This document shows positions 1-12,349 of a stretch of 64,000 nucleotides of DNA, piece by piece. The stretch's first letter is position 1, and every line of letters begins with the position of its first letter. The notes under the pieces were generated by a model. That model was not told the origin of the DNA. It saw only the letters and a program-made list of their open reading frames with translations, and ran no database searches. The stretch spans positions 16,737,014-16,801,013 of the forward strand of contig NC_133403.1 in NCBI RefSeq assembly GCF_047511655.1, read 5' to 3'. The DNA is from Castor canadensis. Its lineage: Eukaryota; Chordata; Mammalia; Rodentia; Castoridae. A program made the translations under genes and the position numbers.

Positions 1-520
1 ACAAGGTATAAAAGGGGAGTTGAACAGAGATATGGAAAAACCTTAGAAAAATGAATGAAACAGAAGTCGTGTAAATAAAAAGTCCCTTTAGGCAAACAAA
101 AAACACAGAGGAAGGCCACTCCAGCAGACGAGAACAAGTGGAAGACAGAATAGCAGAGCTCGATGATAAATAGAAATTAAATAAAAAGCAGAAGAACACT
201 TAGTCAAACAACACAAGAGCTGTGAAAGGAATATGAAAGAACTCACTGACTCCATCATAAGACCAAGGCCAAAGGGATACATAATATATTCAATAAAATA
301 ATAGAAAATTTCTCAAATCTTGAGGAAGATTTGCACACTCAGGTAGAGGAAGCCTCCAGGACACAAACAGACTTGACCAAAATACAACCTGTTCATGACA
401 TATTATCATTAAAACAACAAGCACAGAGAATAGAGAAAGAATATTAAAGGTTGTAAGAGAGAAAAAAAATATATATAATGGTAAACCCGTCAAAATAAAA
501 TCTGATTTCTCAACAGGAAA
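1..520 (+). mobile_element. L1 ORF1 fragment (decayed)
   Basis: The sequence parallels the better preserved L1 ORF1 segment at about 8,790-9,316 of this window, sharing the stretch that runs from a 'ttcaataaaataat' block through 'gaagcctccaggaca' to 'aacaggaaacttaaaagca'. It covers the coiled-coil and RNA-recognition part of ORF1p, the L1 RNA-binding chaperone. Several stops and indels break the frame. The element continues after the RPL39 insertion (921-961) and then in the inverted block 962-2,477. Confidence 0.8.
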
Positions 521-530
521 CTTAAAAGCA

Positions 531-961
<431 letters not shown>

Positions 962-1922
962 AATTTTAAATTGGTTTTCTTTGTACAAGTCCATTCCCAA
1001 TCCACTTAATGCAATTGCAAAAGTTCTGTTTCATATGTATATGTATATGAACCTTGTCAACCACATATCCTCACCTTCATCTCCCTTATTCACCACCCCC
1101 CGCACACAATGTACCTATTTATAGTCCTGGCTTTCTTTTTCTTTTCATTAATTTGTATGATCATCTAATAGATTTTTATTACTATTTCATTTTTAATTTA
1201 ATTTTATAGTTTTGGCATTTACGTACATGTGTATACATTATTTGATCCCCCTCACCTACAGACAGAACCTGTTCTGCCCACTTGTTCCCAATTTTGTAGA
1301 ATAAAAAGCATAAAAGATAAGGAAAACATGGTGTTTTTGCTAGTTTGTGATAAACATAGCTATAGAGGGAGATTCTTTGTGATGTTTCCAAACCACCCAA
1401 ATTGGTTCATCTTCACCAGACCTCTTCACTACTCCCTAGTGCCCTTCACATAGTGTCCCCTGCCCATTGAAGATTACTACATTCATTCTTATACAGTGAG
1501 CATATCAACCACATTCAAGTATTTGGTTTCCTTCCCATTGCCTATCCCTCCAGTGTGCAGTCTCCCCTTAGTGTGCGACCCATGTCCAATAATGGTACTG
1601 CATTAGTTTTAGGTCTATAATCTGCATGTGAGGGAGTACATGCAATTTTTGTCCTTCTGAGCCTGACAAACTTCGCTTAAGATTGTACTATCCAGTTCCA
1701 TCCATTTACCTGTGAATGACAAAATTTCATTCTTTGTGGCTGAATAAAATTCAATTGTGTATAATTACCACATTTTCTTAATCCATCAGTACTGGGGCAT
1801 CTTGGTTGTTTCCATAGCTTGGCTATTGCGAGTAGTGCTCCAATAATCATAGGTTTGCAGGTGCCTGTGTAATAACATCAATCACATTGCCACTTTTATT
1901 GTCATGAAGTGACCTTCTTGTC
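962..1922 (-). mobile_element. L1 ORF2 C-terminal end and 3' UTR, inverted segment
   Basis: On the minus strand, about 1,640-1,880 matches the L1 ORF2 C-terminal region seen intact at 50,880-51,060 of this window (the 'aatagccaagttatggaaac' block). About 1,000-1,640 resembles the L1 3' UTR tails elsewhere in the window (for example 37,200-37,350 in reverse). The sequence then jumps directly to the ORF2 N-terminus at 1,923, so most of ORF2 (end of the endonuclease, RT) is deleted. Confidence 0.65.
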
Positions 1923-2228
1923 TCATTTGACCAATGTAAGTTTGAAATCTACTTTGTCTGAAATAAATATTGATACTCTTGGCTGGTTTTGGGGGTCATT
2001 GACTTCGTAAATCTTCTTCCAGGCTTTCACCCTAAGCCAGTGTTTATTTCTGTCAATAAGATGGGTCTCATGTAAACAACACATGGTATGATCTTTCTTC
2101 TTAATCCACTTTACCAAACAGGGTCTTTGGTTGGGATAGTTGACTCCATTGACATTCAGTGTTAATATTGATAAATATGTAATGATTTTGTTGTTTTGTG
2201 GTTTAAGGATTTGATTGTAGGCAGCCAA
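1923..2228 (-). pseudogene. L1 ORF2 N-terminal endonuclease fragment
   Basis: A 101-residue open stretch on the minus strand includes ILTLNVNGVNYPNQR and CCLHETHL, the start of the APE-type endonuclease of L1 ORF2p with the N and E catalytic-site signatures in their usual order. ORF2p nicks target DNA and reverse transcribes L1 RNA. Only the first tenth of the protein remains. It lies immediately after the ORF1 C-terminal block (2,236-2,477) in transcription order, as in a normal L1. Confidence 0.85.
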
Positions 2229-2235
2229 GTCACTG

Positions 2236-2477
2236 CTACTCTCTGATTACTTGTCTTTTCTTCTCCTGCATTTTAATACTTCTAGTCCACACATGGTTTT
2301 CTTTGCTTTCATCTTCTGTGTGAAGATTTCCTTGTAGAATCTCCTGTTGTGGTGGCTTGATGGTCATGGATGGTTTTAGTTTCTGTTTACTGTGGAAGAT
2401 TTTGATTGCTTTGTCAATTTTGAATGATAATATCTCTGGGTAGAGTATCCTTGGGCTGAAGTTGTTTTCTTTCAGTG
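2236..2477 (-). pseudogene. L1 ORF1 C-terminal domain fragment
   Basis: The minus-strand open stretch contains LALKENNFSPRILYPEILSF, the C-terminal domain signature of L1 ORF1p; the same signature occurs at about 9,345-9,400 on the plus strand. It continues without a gap the L1 ORF1 sequence of 921-961, but in opposite orientation, showing that the two were once contiguous. Confidence 0.85.
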
Positions 2478-2592
2478 CCAGAAACACCTCACTCCATGCC
2501 TTTCTTGATTTTAAGTTTTCTTTTCTTTTTAAGGTTTCACATATTTATTACTACACCATCCTTAAGGTAATCAAAGAATTCCAATTTAAAAC
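2478..2592 (-). repeat. right arm of the perfect 115-bp inverted repeat (partial RPL39 3' end)
   Basis: Exact reverse complement of 847-961. Immediately to the right (about 2,591-2,640) the RPL39-derived 'catccttaaggtaatc' stretch is repeated again as a short tandem duplication. Confidence 0.93.
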
Positions 2593-2640
2593 ATCCTTAA
2601 GGTAATCAAAGAATTCCAATTTAAATTCCAATTTAAAAAT

Positions 2641-3199
2641 AATGTAGATTTAAGAATTATCCAAGGAAGACATTAAACAAAGATTAATAAGAATAGAAGC
2701 AATAACAAAACTCTGGTGAGGAGTGAATCCGATTTTAATGGTTACCACTTTGTGTTTCTTAATATATGTGGAAGGTTCAAGAAAAAATAATATGATATGA
2801 GAAAAATAGCCATTTCACGCATTTCCCCATAGCACTGTGGTATCATGGCAGGCTGGGACTATGGTCAGTGCCTGCCTTGAGCTCACTTTTTTCAGTGAGT
2901 CACAACCTGGCGTGTGACCCTGGATTGGCCTGGCAGAAGCATCATGGCTACTCTGCCTGTCTTCACATTTTCTTAGCTTGCAAAGCCATGTGGGTAGTGG
3001 AGGTAAAAACTCACCCAGCTTTGCATCCTCAGGACCTCTGGGGGGACATGGTCTCTGTAACTCAGGAAGTTGGAGCACAATCTGGGACTGAGAGAAGAGG
3101 AGGGAGCCAGCCTGACTGTCTGCCATCTCTGTCCTTGGGGGTGGGACCATGAAGGAAAGCTGCTCTGCACATTTGCATTATGGACTCAGTCTAAAATGT
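2641..3199. other. unassigned sequence
   Basis: No repeat family or gene is recognised. Overlapping open frames of 65-111 codons on both strands (2,815-3,282) have no recognisable domain and look fortuitous. Confidence 0.4.
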
Positions 3200-4600
3200 T
3201 TTACTGCAAACTGTTTTGGGCACCCTTGAAACTCAATGTGATAGACATAACTTCTTATTCTTACGTAAGAAGCATATCATGAAGTCACAGCTTTCTGATG
3301 ACCAAGAGGTGATGTACCAGTTTTTCAGCCTGCAAAAATACTTAATTTTTTAAGAAAACAGAAATATAATACTGATTATGAACTTTTTGCTAAACAAGGG
3401 CTGGATACACTGGCTTACATTGTTTTCCTTGAGGAGAAGCTTCTCCCTGTGTGCTTCACACATTCTGGGTTGAGGGTGACAATTACTTTGCTGGTACAAA
3501 ACCATGGCTTGCTTCACAAATTCTTTTTCCCTTGAGTTTAATCATTCCTGGAAGGATGTCTAGAGGAGCACTGAATAGGATTCTCCTGACAACAATAGAG
3601 GCTCCCCTCTGTCACATCCAAGAAATGGAAGCACAGATATACAGAGATGCCAAAGAGTGCCTTAATCTTTTGTGAAACAGATTGGGAACATCTCAGTTTT
3701 TCTTTGGAGATACGCCTTCTACGTTGGATGCCTATGTGTTTGGTTTTCTTACACCTCTTTATAAAGTATGGTTTCCTAACTTTCAGTTACAAGAACATCT
3801 GAAACAGCTCTCCAACCTGTGTCACTTTTGTGATGACATCCTAAACAGTTACATTAGGCTTAGTCTCAGAGATGGATGACAATTTTTACCAAAGCCCTCA
3901 GCTTCCTCCTTAGGAAACTGCCAACACTCAAATTGACTCCAGCAGAAGAGAGTAATTCCTTACACCAGCTATCACCCTGACAGTCGGCATGTTTTGTAGC
4001 CTAAGTCTTATGATTGTCTAGGTAACTTCTTACACTGAGGATGTGAAGACAAAAAGAAAATACTGCTCCTAGGCATAAGGAAAACTCTAAAACAAAAGGA
4101 ACTTTCTATGACATCTGTTTTTGTTTGTTTTGTTTTTAATGAGGAAGCTTGTATTCCAGCTTGACAATACATTTTAAATAAAGGTGAATGGTAAATGAAT
4201 GTGTTGGGGGGAAACACATTGTACTATATACATACAGAAAAAACTGCCTTAATCTTAATAGATTTTTGACTTTGGTTCACATGTTGCTGACAAAAAGCTA
4301 CAGTTCTGTTCTGAATGTTTATTCCTAATTTATTCAAGTTAATTTTTCAGTTTATTAACTTAGTTTTCTTATACCTACCTGAATACATAATGTATGGCTC
4401 TCTGGCTGAGAAATTTTCTGTTTAGAAATCTGATGCCTATTTTAGGAACTAGGAAAAATATAAATTATTTCAATAGAAAAGCCTGTATTTAACTTTGAAA
4501 TGCAATGAGGAATGTGCTTTTTAATTGTGCGTCTAATATATTCACATATATATCCATCTATCTATATGCATCATTGTACAAACAAATAAAGAATTAGAAA
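3200..4600 (+). pseudogene. MTX3: MTX3 (metaxin 3) processed pseudogene
   Basis: Metaxin 3 is a GST-fold protein of the mitochondrial outer membrane import/assembly system. Homology begins near 3,205 with the APLKLNVID-type N-terminal segment, then [57 protein letters not shown] and [18 protein letters not shown] follow in family order without introns. Breaks: an extra ~40 bp near 3,250-3,300, frame shifts before 3,451, TGA at 3,673-3,675, and a jump after [10 protein letters not shown] (about 3,870) straight to the MDDN...QSPQLPP tail, which omits roughly 30 residues. The C-terminal tail is frame-shifted. The 3' UTR probably reaches an AATAAA near 4,586-4,591. It is clearly a dead retrocopy. 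Confidence 0.92.
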
Positions 4601-4639
4601 ATTTCTCCACAAGAGAATATAAATAATAAATTCTCTCTC

Positions 4640-4930
4640 TTTTTCAGCATGTACCAGTTGTACAAAGGGATTTCACTGTGGTTTTTACATGCATGCATGG
4701 GAATAATGTACTTTAGTTAAATTCAACCATCTGTATTACTCTTGTTTTCTACCCATTTAAAAAAACTAATGGAATTCCTCAATGTATTTTCATACATGCT
4801 TATGAAGTACTTTGATCATATTCAGTCCCTGCTTCTCTATCTCCTGTCATGACTCCCTCCACAGGTTCCCACTCTAATACCATTCCCCAATTTTACACTC
4901 ATGTAATTCATTGCATTTTAGGTATAGAAA
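4640..4930 (-). mobile_element. L1 3' UTR-like segment, antisense
   Basis: It resembles, in reverse, the 3' UTR behind the L1 ORF2 copies at 37,180-37,350 and 39,000-39,080. It shares the 'tgtactttgatcatattca' type block with 29,400-29,435. It is probably the tail of the antisense L1 at 4,950-6,335, with the ORF2 C-terminus deleted between them. Confidence 0.5.
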
Positions 4931-4949
4931 CAGAATTTTTTTAAAAAAT

Positions 4950-6335
4950 AGATAACCAAGTGCATAGTTGTATGGATTCATATCCGGGTCCTCTATTTTG
5001 TTCCACTGGTCTTCATATCTGTTTTTGTGCCAGTAACATGCTGTTTTTATTGCTATGATTCTGGAGTATAGTTTGAAGTTGGGTATTGTGATACCTCCAG
5101 GATTGCTCTTTTTGCTCAGTATTGTCTTGATTCTTAGTGTTCTTTTGTGTTTCCAAATGAACTTTAGGGTAGGTTTTCAATATCTGTGATAAATGTCATT
5201 GGAATTTTGATGGGAATTTTTATTGAACATATAGATTGCTTTTGATAGCATAACCATTTTTACTATGTTGATTCTGCCAATCCATAAGCATGGGAGATCT
5301 TTCCTTCTTCTGTAGTCTTCTTGATCTCTTTCTTCAGTGGTTTGCAGTTCTCCTTATAGAGGTCATTTATGTCCTTTGTTAAGTTTACTCCTACAGATTT
5401 GTGGGGTTTTTTAGGCTATTGTAACTGGAGTTGTTTTCCTATATTCTTTCTCAATTTGTTCACTGATTTTTGTAAGTTGATTTTGTATCCTGCTACTTTC
5501 TAACTCTGTTTATGTTGTCTAGGAGTTTTGAGGGGGAGTGTTTTTGGGTCATTGAGGAATAGGATCCTTTCATGTGCAAGTGGGGATATTTTGACTGTTT
5601 CTTTACCTATTTGTATTCCTTTTATTTCTTCTTCTTGCATTATTGCTCTGTCTAGGAATTCCAGAGTGAGTGGGGAGAGTAGGCACCATTGTCTCATTCC
5701 TGAGTTTAGTTGTCCCCATTAAGTATGATGCTGGCTATATGTTTGTCATGTATAGCCTTTATTACATTGAGGTACATTCCTTCTATTCCTAGTTTTCTTA
5801 GAGCATTTATCATGAAGTGGTGTTGAATCTTATCAAAGGCTTTTTTTGCATCTATTGAGATGATCTAATAGTTTTTATCTTTGCTTCTATTAATGTGTTA
5901 TATTAGTTTTATTGCTTTGCATATGTTGAACTCTCCCTGCATCTCTGGAATGAAGCCAAATTGGTCAAGGTGAATGATCTTTCTGATATGTTGTTGGATT
6001 CAGTTTGTCATTATTTTCAGGATTTTTGCATCAATGTTCATTAAGGAGATTGACCTGTAGTTTTCCTTTTTGGATCTATCCTTTTCTGGTTTGGGGATGA
6101 GTATTGATTGGCTTTGTAGATGAGTTGGGCATTGTCCCTTCCCTTTCTATTTTATGAAAAAGTTTAAGTAGTGTTGGTATTAGTTCTTCTTTGAAGATCT
6201 GGTAGAATTCAGCTGAGACTATATCAGGTTCTGCACTTTTCTTTTTTGGGAGACATTTTATTGCTGCTTCAATTTCATTAAGTGTCATAGATATTTCCTC
6301 AATAGCATTTTTAAGTCTGAAATATTCCATTTGTA
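4950..6335 (-). pseudogene. L1 ORF2 reverse transcriptase region, antisense and decayed
   Basis: Minus-strand reading frames give pieces of L1 ORF2p in order: 6,076-6,330 ([20 protein letters not shown], the segment before the RT fingers), then 5,500-5,697 ([20 protein letters not shown] and a decayed active-site neighbourhood in which the expected FADD catalytic motif is replaced by LAHE), then a downstream portion near 4,970-5,160. Frame shifts and stops separate the pieces. The loss of the catalytic aspartates and the breaks exclude activity. Confidence 0.88.
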
Positions 6336-6600
6336 TGTGTGGCTGCTACTCACTAACTTTATGCAATTGAAAAGTACATCACTAAGTGCTGTGTATGTAA
6401 GTTTAGTTTAAATTATTAAAGTATTATCATATCTGGAGGAGACCTAAGATGACAGTTATGGTAGGGAGTCAAAATTCCTTAACTCCACAACCCCAGAAAA
6501 CTCTGTGTGATGTGGGAGATACACTTGGGTAATTGTGATTGTTTCTAGCCAAAGTAACAACTGCCAATACATTAGGAACACAAAATATTCAAGGACTGTT
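6336..6600. other. unassigned sequence
   Basis: No gene or repeat was recognised between the antisense L1 and the sense L1 5' region. Confidence 0.4.
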
Positions 6601-8440
6601 CCTTAATGTAGCTTGGAAGTGCACCTAATAGCAGGAAAATCCTGGAGTGGCACAGCCAATATTGTGTGTCTGCCCTGGGAAAAGCCCCCTGGCTGTTTCT
6701 CCCTTTTTTTAATGAGTAGAAGATATAGATTCAATCAGAATCAAACCCTGCAACACCCTGAACCTGTAACCCATGTAAAGCATATCTACACCCTGCTGGA
6801 TGGAACCCAGTCCCAATAAGTATCTGCCTTGAGAAAAGAGCCATGCCAGTTCTCCCCATCATCCACTTTCAAAGCTGCCTGCATAACCTGCAGACCCAAC
6901 AGGTGAGCAACATGCACTGCATGTGACTCCCCTAACCTCCACCTGAGGACATAATCCAGAGCAACCCCTGGGCATATTGAACACCCCCCCAAACAAAACT
7001 GAAAAGCATAAAAAGGGAATTGTAGAAAAACACTGACAGTGGGGGTGGAGTGGAACACTGATCCTGCCTCTAAGAATGCCAGTGGCACAAGGAGATGTGC
7101 TCTCAGTGAACTAAGGTAAGACAAGGAACAAGGGCTAAGAACCAGGTGGTGTGACAAACCAACTCCCAAAGAGCTGGACTATCACTTAGCAGAGGTGGGC
7201 TGAGACATAAAGGCTGAGAGTGGAGGCTCAAAACAGGGCCATGGTGGATTGCTGAGCTAGTTTGGTGGGACTGATGGTGGTTCTCAAAACTGAATTGCTC
7301 CACCTTGCTGGGGCAGGAACTGACCAGACAGAGTTGCACTGGAAGGGCAATGCAGCTGCCACTTTGTGAATAGAACAACAAATAAGACCACCTTGGACAA
7401 GCTGGCAGTGAGTAACTTCAGGTCTCAATTACAACCTGCCCTGTGAACAGAAGAAACCAAATACCACTCACAAGCTAGTCATCTGGTGAGACTAATTCAG
7501 AGCTTCTGCTTGTAATGGACAGATCATAAGACCAAGGAATGCTGAAAAACAGCCATCTCTTCCCAAGCTGTCTGACCAGAGGGACAGCACCCTTCCCCAC
7601 AAAGCCCAGAATACCAAGCACCAATATCAGGACTGGATGCCAAACCAATAAGTCCAGAAATTTTACTGAGTAGTCTGTACATTTTGTTGTTGTATCTGGG
7701 TTTTTTTGTAGTATTAGCTTTTCTATTATTATTTTCTTCTCCCTATTCATACCCCCTTCACTTTCTCTCATTTTCTTGTGCTGCAATACATTTTTCTCCC
7801 CTCCAACTACCCTTTCTGCCCCTTCTCATCCACTCTTTTCACTATATTTGCCTTCGCCTCCTATCATTCCCCAACCTGTCCCCACATTTCCTCTCCCTCC
7901 TACACATTCGCCACCTATTGACTCGATTACCATACAAACCATACACTCCCTATACCCCCTGCAGTCACTGACATAAGTACCCTCCATTACAACAGTGGAA
8001 ATACACATAATCACACACAAGGGCCATAACACCCAGCAGCCCCCATAGCTCTTTCAGTTTCCCCTTTTAGCACCACCTTTACTAACTATCCCAGTTTCAA
8101 CCTGTAGCCAAATAAACAATACCCACCCAACTCCCACTTTTTACAATTATTATCACTAAGGGGGATTCTATATAATATGTAAACAACTGGTCTGGCATTG
8201 AACCTGTGACTTTGTTATTGCTAATTTACATCTCCAGGCCAGGGACAGAAATAGCACTTCAACCTATCTAAAAACTAAGCCAGTCATAATACAAACATCA
8301 AATCAGGGGAAAGAAAACAGGCAATTAAAACCACCAAGTAGTCAATCAAGAACATAATTTCATAGCACCAATTAGGTTGATGGGGGGAAGAAGGGAAGGA
8401 AACTACACTACTCAAAAAATCAATTTAATGGAGGATTAAA
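6600..8440 (+). mobile_element. L1 5' UTR / promoter region
   Basis: This GC-richer, non-coding stretch precedes an L1 ORF1 on the same strand. A pyrimidine-rich tract at about 7,735-7,990 and purine/pyrimidine-biased blocks are typical of rodent L1 leaders. The assignment rests on position directly upstream of ORF1 and on the absence of other genes. The open frames of 60-127 codons here are not recognisable proteins. The left edge is uncertain. Confidence 0.55.
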
Positions 8441-9540
8441 TAAGAAAAGATGAAAATGGATACCCAGTTCCTGACCCAAAGAAAATAATGATAAATATCA
8501 CTAATGAGCTCAGTGGTGCCCTTTAAAATCTCTCAAAGAGGAAATCATGGAAGAGATCACTGAGAAACACATTGAGAAGCTATGAGACAGGGTTAACCAG
8601 AAAGTACAAGATGCACTGAAGATATTTCAAGACACCACAAATAAAAAACTTGTGAACACACAGAAACATCTAAATTAACTCAGAGAGGACTTTAACAAAT
8701 AGCAAAGTAAAACAAAGGACACTATAAAGGAAGAAGTATATGAAGTAAAGAAGAAAACACAAGATATAAAAGAGTAGTTGATCTGGAAAATCTCAGAGAA
8801 AAAAATCAAATGGAAATCCTGTAAATAAAAAGTCCCTTTAGTCAAACGAAAAGCACAGTGGAAGGTCACTCCAGCAGAGTAGAACAAGTTGAAGACAGAA
8901 TCACAGAGTTCAAGATAAAATAGATATTAGAGAAAAAAGTCATAATCAAAAACTCAAGAGCTGTGAAAGGAATATACAGGAACTCAGAGACTCCATCAAA
9001 AAACCAACCCTGAGAATCATGGGCATTTACAAAGGAGAAGAGGTGCAAGCCAAAAGGATATATAACATATTCAACAAAATAGTAACAGAACATTTCCCAA
9101 ATCTCAAGATAGTTTTGCCCATTCAGGTACATGAAGCCTCCAGGACACCAAACAGACTTGACCAAAATAGAACCTCTCCATGGTATATAATCATTAAATC
9201 AACTAGCACAGACAACAGAGAAAGAATTTTGAAGACTGTAAGAGAGATAAAAACAAATACCTTATAAATGTAAACCCATCAAAATAACAGCAAATTCTCA
9301 ACAGAAACCTTAAAAGCAAGAAGGTCAAGGAGAGAGGTATTTCGGCACTGAAAGAAAATAATTTCAGACCAAGGATACTCTACCCAGCAAAACTATCACT
9401 CAAAATTGATGGAGAAATAAAAGTCTTCTACAATAAATAGAAACTAAAATATGACCACCAGGATAGTGGATTATACAAGGAATTATGCACACAGAAGATG
9501 AAAGCAAACAAAACCATGAGAGGACAGAAATGTCCAAAGA
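8441..9540 (+). pseudogene. L1 ORF1 (ORF1p RNA-binding chaperone), decayed
   Basis: The first part (about 8,450-8,990) codes for the lysine/glutamate-rich coiled coil, broken by stops. An intact 82-codon stretch at 9,019-9,267 then carries the RNA-recognition motif with GIYKGEEVQAKRIYNIFNKI, EHFPNLK and EASRTPNRLDQNRTSPWYII. The C-terminal domain follows (KENNF-PRILYPAKLS at about 9,350-9,400). The element stops near 9,540 before ORF2, so this copy keeps its 5' end and loses its 3' end, the reverse of the usual L1 truncation. The copy at 1-520 is its close relative. Confidence 0.85.
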
Positions 9541-9589
9541 AGCCATAAATACAAGCAATTAAAATGGTGACATGCACATTGATAGAAAA

Positions 9590-10330
9590 AGACTATTTTC
9601 TCAAAATTTACCCCTGTTTGCTTCATATTCTTTTCTTCAAACTCCTTTAACATAAATTTACTTTCTATCTCAGCTGTGTTTAACAACAGCTGGAGTGACA
9701 CAGAAATTTGTTTAGCTAGAGCAGTTTCTATGACCCAAATTTTCAATCTTTGTATACAGAGAATAATACACACCCAATTAAGGTGAGGGTTCCATTTACA
9801 ACAATGAGGGAAGTTAGAATTGAGGCCATTACTCCCTTCCATTTTCCAAACCACTATTCCAACCAGCTAGTAAAGTAGTTATTTATCCCTGACCTTTTGG
9901 TTGGTTCATTCAATAGAGCTCTCCAGGCTGGAGATCCTTGGTTTTAGTTCCATCTGTGGCTGTATTGTTAGAGATGTATGTACAACATTCACATCCAATA
10001 GGACATCCCCTCCCCTTTCTCTGCTAGAAAAATGTTCAGAGCCATTCAGTTTTCCCATGCCATTTTACTAACTGACCTGTCATTCCCTTTAATGCATCTT
10101 GAATGTAGTTCATGAACCTCTCTTGTTCATACCAGATGTAATTAATCCAGTCCACATTTTTATTGATCATATACAACCAAAAGAATGCTGATTCAAAGCC
10201 TGCCACTATTTGATTTCTTGCTTTGAATTCATTGGGAGCTCCTTGTGGGACCTCAATGGCATCTATATAATTGTGAGAGTTGAATGGCTCATAAAGTGAA
10301 GTAAGATATTGTTTTTATTTCCTCTTAGTC
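9590..10330 (-). pseudogene. endogenous retrovirus env, transmembrane-subunit region, decayed
   Basis: Reading the minus strand, one frame carries an env TM ectodomain signature: a KNVDWINYIWYEQ-like segment, then two in-frame stops, then a cysteine cluster C-X5-CC followed by NNT (about 9,990-10,030). The cluster is one residue shorter than the CX6CC loop of gammaretrovirus-type TM. A membrane-proximal/cytoplasmic part with IQRLKIWVIETALAKQ lies at about 9,650-9,800 in a shifted frame. Multiple stops and shifts show an old, non-functional copy. The virus class is inferred from the TM pattern only. Confidence 0.7.
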
Positions 10331-11130
10331 AGAGAGGGTTTGGGACTTTGAAATGCCAAAGGGAAAGGGAAAGTCAATTGGACTAAAGTACAAGTGCCAC
10401 TCCATTTGACTGGAAGAATCTAAAGTAAAGGTCCATCTCAATATCACCTGATGTGTGCCCTAGCAACAGCTAGAGATGTTTTATTGGCTACCTCTTCAAA
10501 GGATCAGCCTTCACTGCACCCTGCTACATTTCCCAGACCTCCAATTTATCCTTTGACCTAGAAAGGCACTAAGTGTAGTTAGAATTTTGAAGTGGGGGTT
10601 TGACTGACTGAGGTGGCTTTAGCCTTTCAGATTCATTAACCAAAGGGAACAGTAGTGACAAGCTCCTGCAAGACCTATTGCCACATGGCTGTCTTATCTT
10701 GGAAGAGGGAAACGATATATACCAAAACATCAGGGTCCATCCCAGGGAAAAGGGGACAACATGGGGTTCTAGTCCCCTGATGCATATTCATAACAATCTT
10801 CACTCTAAATGAGTGAAGATGGAATATTTGATCCATTCCAACTAGGCATTTGTCTCCCTGATACCATTCTCAATGGCTATAGTCTTCCTTAAGTCTTTGA
10901 ATTCCACTATAGTTACTGCTGTCTGATTATGGTGGAGCTTGGGGATTGTGTTGGGAGACGAACATCAGAGGGTATTGTGCTAATACGTTCTACAAGCAAT
11001 TCTGAAAGAAACATACATATGGGGTTTTTCTATGCATTATGAACTCCTAGCCTATATTTTCTGAAGATAGGTGGCTTGGTGGACATAAAGGAAGGGTTGC
11101 TGATACTCAGTATAAGGGGTTACATTGGAG
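10331..11130 (-). mobile_element. probable upstream part of the same endogenous retrovirus (env surface region or earlier)
   Basis: It is continuous with the env TM fragment in transcription order and has no other identity. Frames are broken throughout and no surface-subunit motif is certain. The assignment is by position. Confidence 0.35.
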
Positions 11131-11879
11131 ATGCTGACCAGATAATTTATAATGTACAATATAATATGAAATTTTGGTTTGTCTCACCAATAACTTAAGT
11201 TTCTACAGTAAGTAAAAGCGTAGGATTACATTTGTGAATATCAAATAATTTTGATTGTAGATTAAATAATAGCACAAAAAAGACACACAGTGAGATCATA
11301 AAGTCTAACTGTACAAAATTACCTAAGGTTTTGCCTAAAGTAGCTATATTTGACTTTGATAAAACTGAAAAAGATAGAAAAAACACGGATAACATTGCTA
11401 AGTAACAGACAAAAGCTGAAAGCAATTGGGTAAGCAATAAGTGACACAAAGATGATTGAATAAAATATGAAAATTTCTCAATAAGGTTGGAAATTCAGTT
11501 CACTATGGAGAAAGACATCACACAATATATATTTTCACTAGAAATCCAAGTAGTGAAAAAGCAGATCTTTGTTTAAGGACAAATTAGTGAAGAGTTGATA
11601 TTTCCTGTATAACATAAAACTCAAATGTATAAAATTTTTCATTAAATTATATAATAACCCTGGGAAAAGAAAGGAGAAAACACCACTAAATTACAAACAG
11701 CCAAGATAGATGAAGCACAACAAATACGTCACATCTCTCAGGACATTAAGAAGTATTTGATACTCCTGTAAGCTTTGAAATCTTTCATTTTTCAGGTAAA
11801 AAATACTCAGTAGTGTAACTGTTTTAATGAATTGCATTATACTGCACATTAGAAACAGTGATAACACTATGTGTCTTTG

Positions 11880-12120
11880 TACAGTAGGTTTTTTTGGTTA
11901 GAGGAGGGTTTTGCCATACTGGGGTTTGAATTCAGGGTTTTTGCACTTGCTAGGTGGGTGCTCTGTCACCTGAGCTATACCTTCAACACTTTATTCTCTT
12001 GTTATTCTTGAAATATTGTCTTGTTTGTTTTGGCCAGTCAGGGTTGGACACAATCTTCCTATTTTTATGCTTCTCATTGTCGCTGGGAAAGGCAGGCACA
12101 CACTGCCATGCTAAGTTTAA
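11880..12120 (-). mobile_element. B1-dID-type SINE, antisense
   Basis: Antisense ID head ('actggggtttgaattcaggg ... tgctaggtgggtgctct') followed by a B1-like part. The same insertion is present at 16,465-16,690, so it predates the tandem duplication. Confidence 0.75.
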
Positions 12121-12349
12121 CTTTTTTTTGGATAAAGAGTTAAATTTCTGAGGAAATAACTTTTTGGAATTAATTTCAGCAAAATTGTTAATAATACATT
12201 TCCCTGCAAAGACACATGGCAAAGTTATCTGAATAACCAGGATTGTATAATGTGAACTATTAATAAAAGAAAACCAGCACTCAGAGAATTTACATGTGTT
12301 ATTTTAAATAAAAACCTCGACAAAAGATTAAAACTATTATCTGTTGTAA

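Noticed and set aside
2815-3282. overlapping 65-111 codon frames on both strands
   Set aside because: Mutual shadows in unassigned DNA; no recognisable domain or homologous part.
6786-7428. 127- and 92-codon minus-strand frames
   Set aside because: Antisense shadows of the L1 leader.
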